Source: CAZFQG01 sp964520785
GTDB lineage: Bacteria; Planctomycetota; Planctomycetia; Pirellulales; Thermoguttaceae
DNA length: 6,909 nt
Reading direction: 5' to 3'
Assembly: GCA_964520785.1 (NCBI GenBank)
Contig: CAZFQG010000257.1
Span: 1-6,909 of the forward strand
Shown here: piece after piece, positions 6,878 to 6,909 of the stretch
Position numbering within the stretch: position 1 is the stretch's first letter
How the letters are laid out: every line of letters begins with the position of its first letter
Made by a program: the position numbers and the translations under genes
The notes under the pieces: model-generated
Seen by the model: only the letters and a program-made list of their open reading frames with translations
The model's database searches: none
What the model was told of the DNA's origin: nothing

Positions 6878-6893
6878 TTGGCACGGTTTTTGT
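6878..6893 (+). promoter_or_regulatory. Sigma54-like (RpoN) promoter motif pointing off the right edge
   Basis: TTGGCACGGTTTTTGT fits the RpoN pattern (Y)TGGCACG-N4-TTGC, with the -24 GG (6880-6881) and the -12 G (6892) separated by exactly 10 bases. The only departure is T in place of C in the final GC. Transcription would begin about 12 nt further right, near 6905, so the gene it serves lies outside the window. RpoN promoters need an activator ATPase binding upstream; no clear repeat for one is seen in 6750-6877. Confidence 0.5.
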
Positions 6894-6909
6894 AAAATGC
6901 GGGTTCGGG

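Noticed and set aside
6878..6898. TTGGCA with TAAAAT at the right edge read as a sigma70 promoter
   Set aside because: The two hexamers are only 9 nt apart, far below the usual 16-18. The same bases fit the sigma54 pattern much better.
6897..6909. ATG at 6897-6899 as the start of a right-hand gene
   Set aside because: No ribosome binding site, and it would lie upstream of the transcription start predicted from the sigma54-like motif; only four codons are visible.

Overview
The window looks like a piece of a GC-rich planctomycete-like genome (Planctomycetota, possibly a Pirellulales-type lineage). This is inferred from gene style, not from a marker gene. The clues are a Gfo/Idh/MocA oxidoreductase with a twin-arginine export signal, a large secreted protein made of FG-GAP/VCBS calcium-loop repeats, a distant L-fucose-isomerase-like protein and an ISAzo13-type transposase. 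No RNA gene, CRISPR array, phage gene or classical defence gene was seen.

Layout, left to right. Positions 1-509 (minus) hold the N-terminal 169 residues of an ISAzo13-family transposase that runs off the left edge. Its own near-consensus sigma70-type promoter lies at 561-589. Positions 590-798 are non-coding: a 7-bp tandem repeat abutting a 10-bp perfect palindrome (609-631), then weak promoter-like boxes (690-727) ahead of the next gene. Positions 799-2097 (plus) encode the Tat-exported Gfo/Idh/MocA oxidoreductase. It is followed after a 63-nt gap by a 936-residue secreted FG-GAP protein (2161-4971, plus). The two are probably one transcript. A 116-nt convergent junction (4972-5087) holds an imperfect branched hairpin. 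Positions 5088-6749 (minus) encode a cytoplasmic fucose/arabinose isomerase-superfamily protein that keeps a Glu/Asp/His metal-binding triad. The last 160 bases are its upstream region and, at the right edge, a strong sigma54-like promoter motif pointing out of the window.

How the genes may work together (inference): the locus fits carbohydrate handling. One protein would act on or oxidise a sugar-like substrate outside the cytoplasm, a repeat-propeller protein would bind or scaffold something outside the cell, and a cytoplasmic aldose-ketose isomerase would act on an imported sugar. The opposite orientation of the isomerase means it is not in the same operon, so the functional link is only by proximity. 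The most useful structural observation is that the FG-GAP loops, with three degenerate positions, fall on 14 steps of about 54 residues, as expected for two seven-bladed beta-propellers. I do not see a clear new multi-gene system here.
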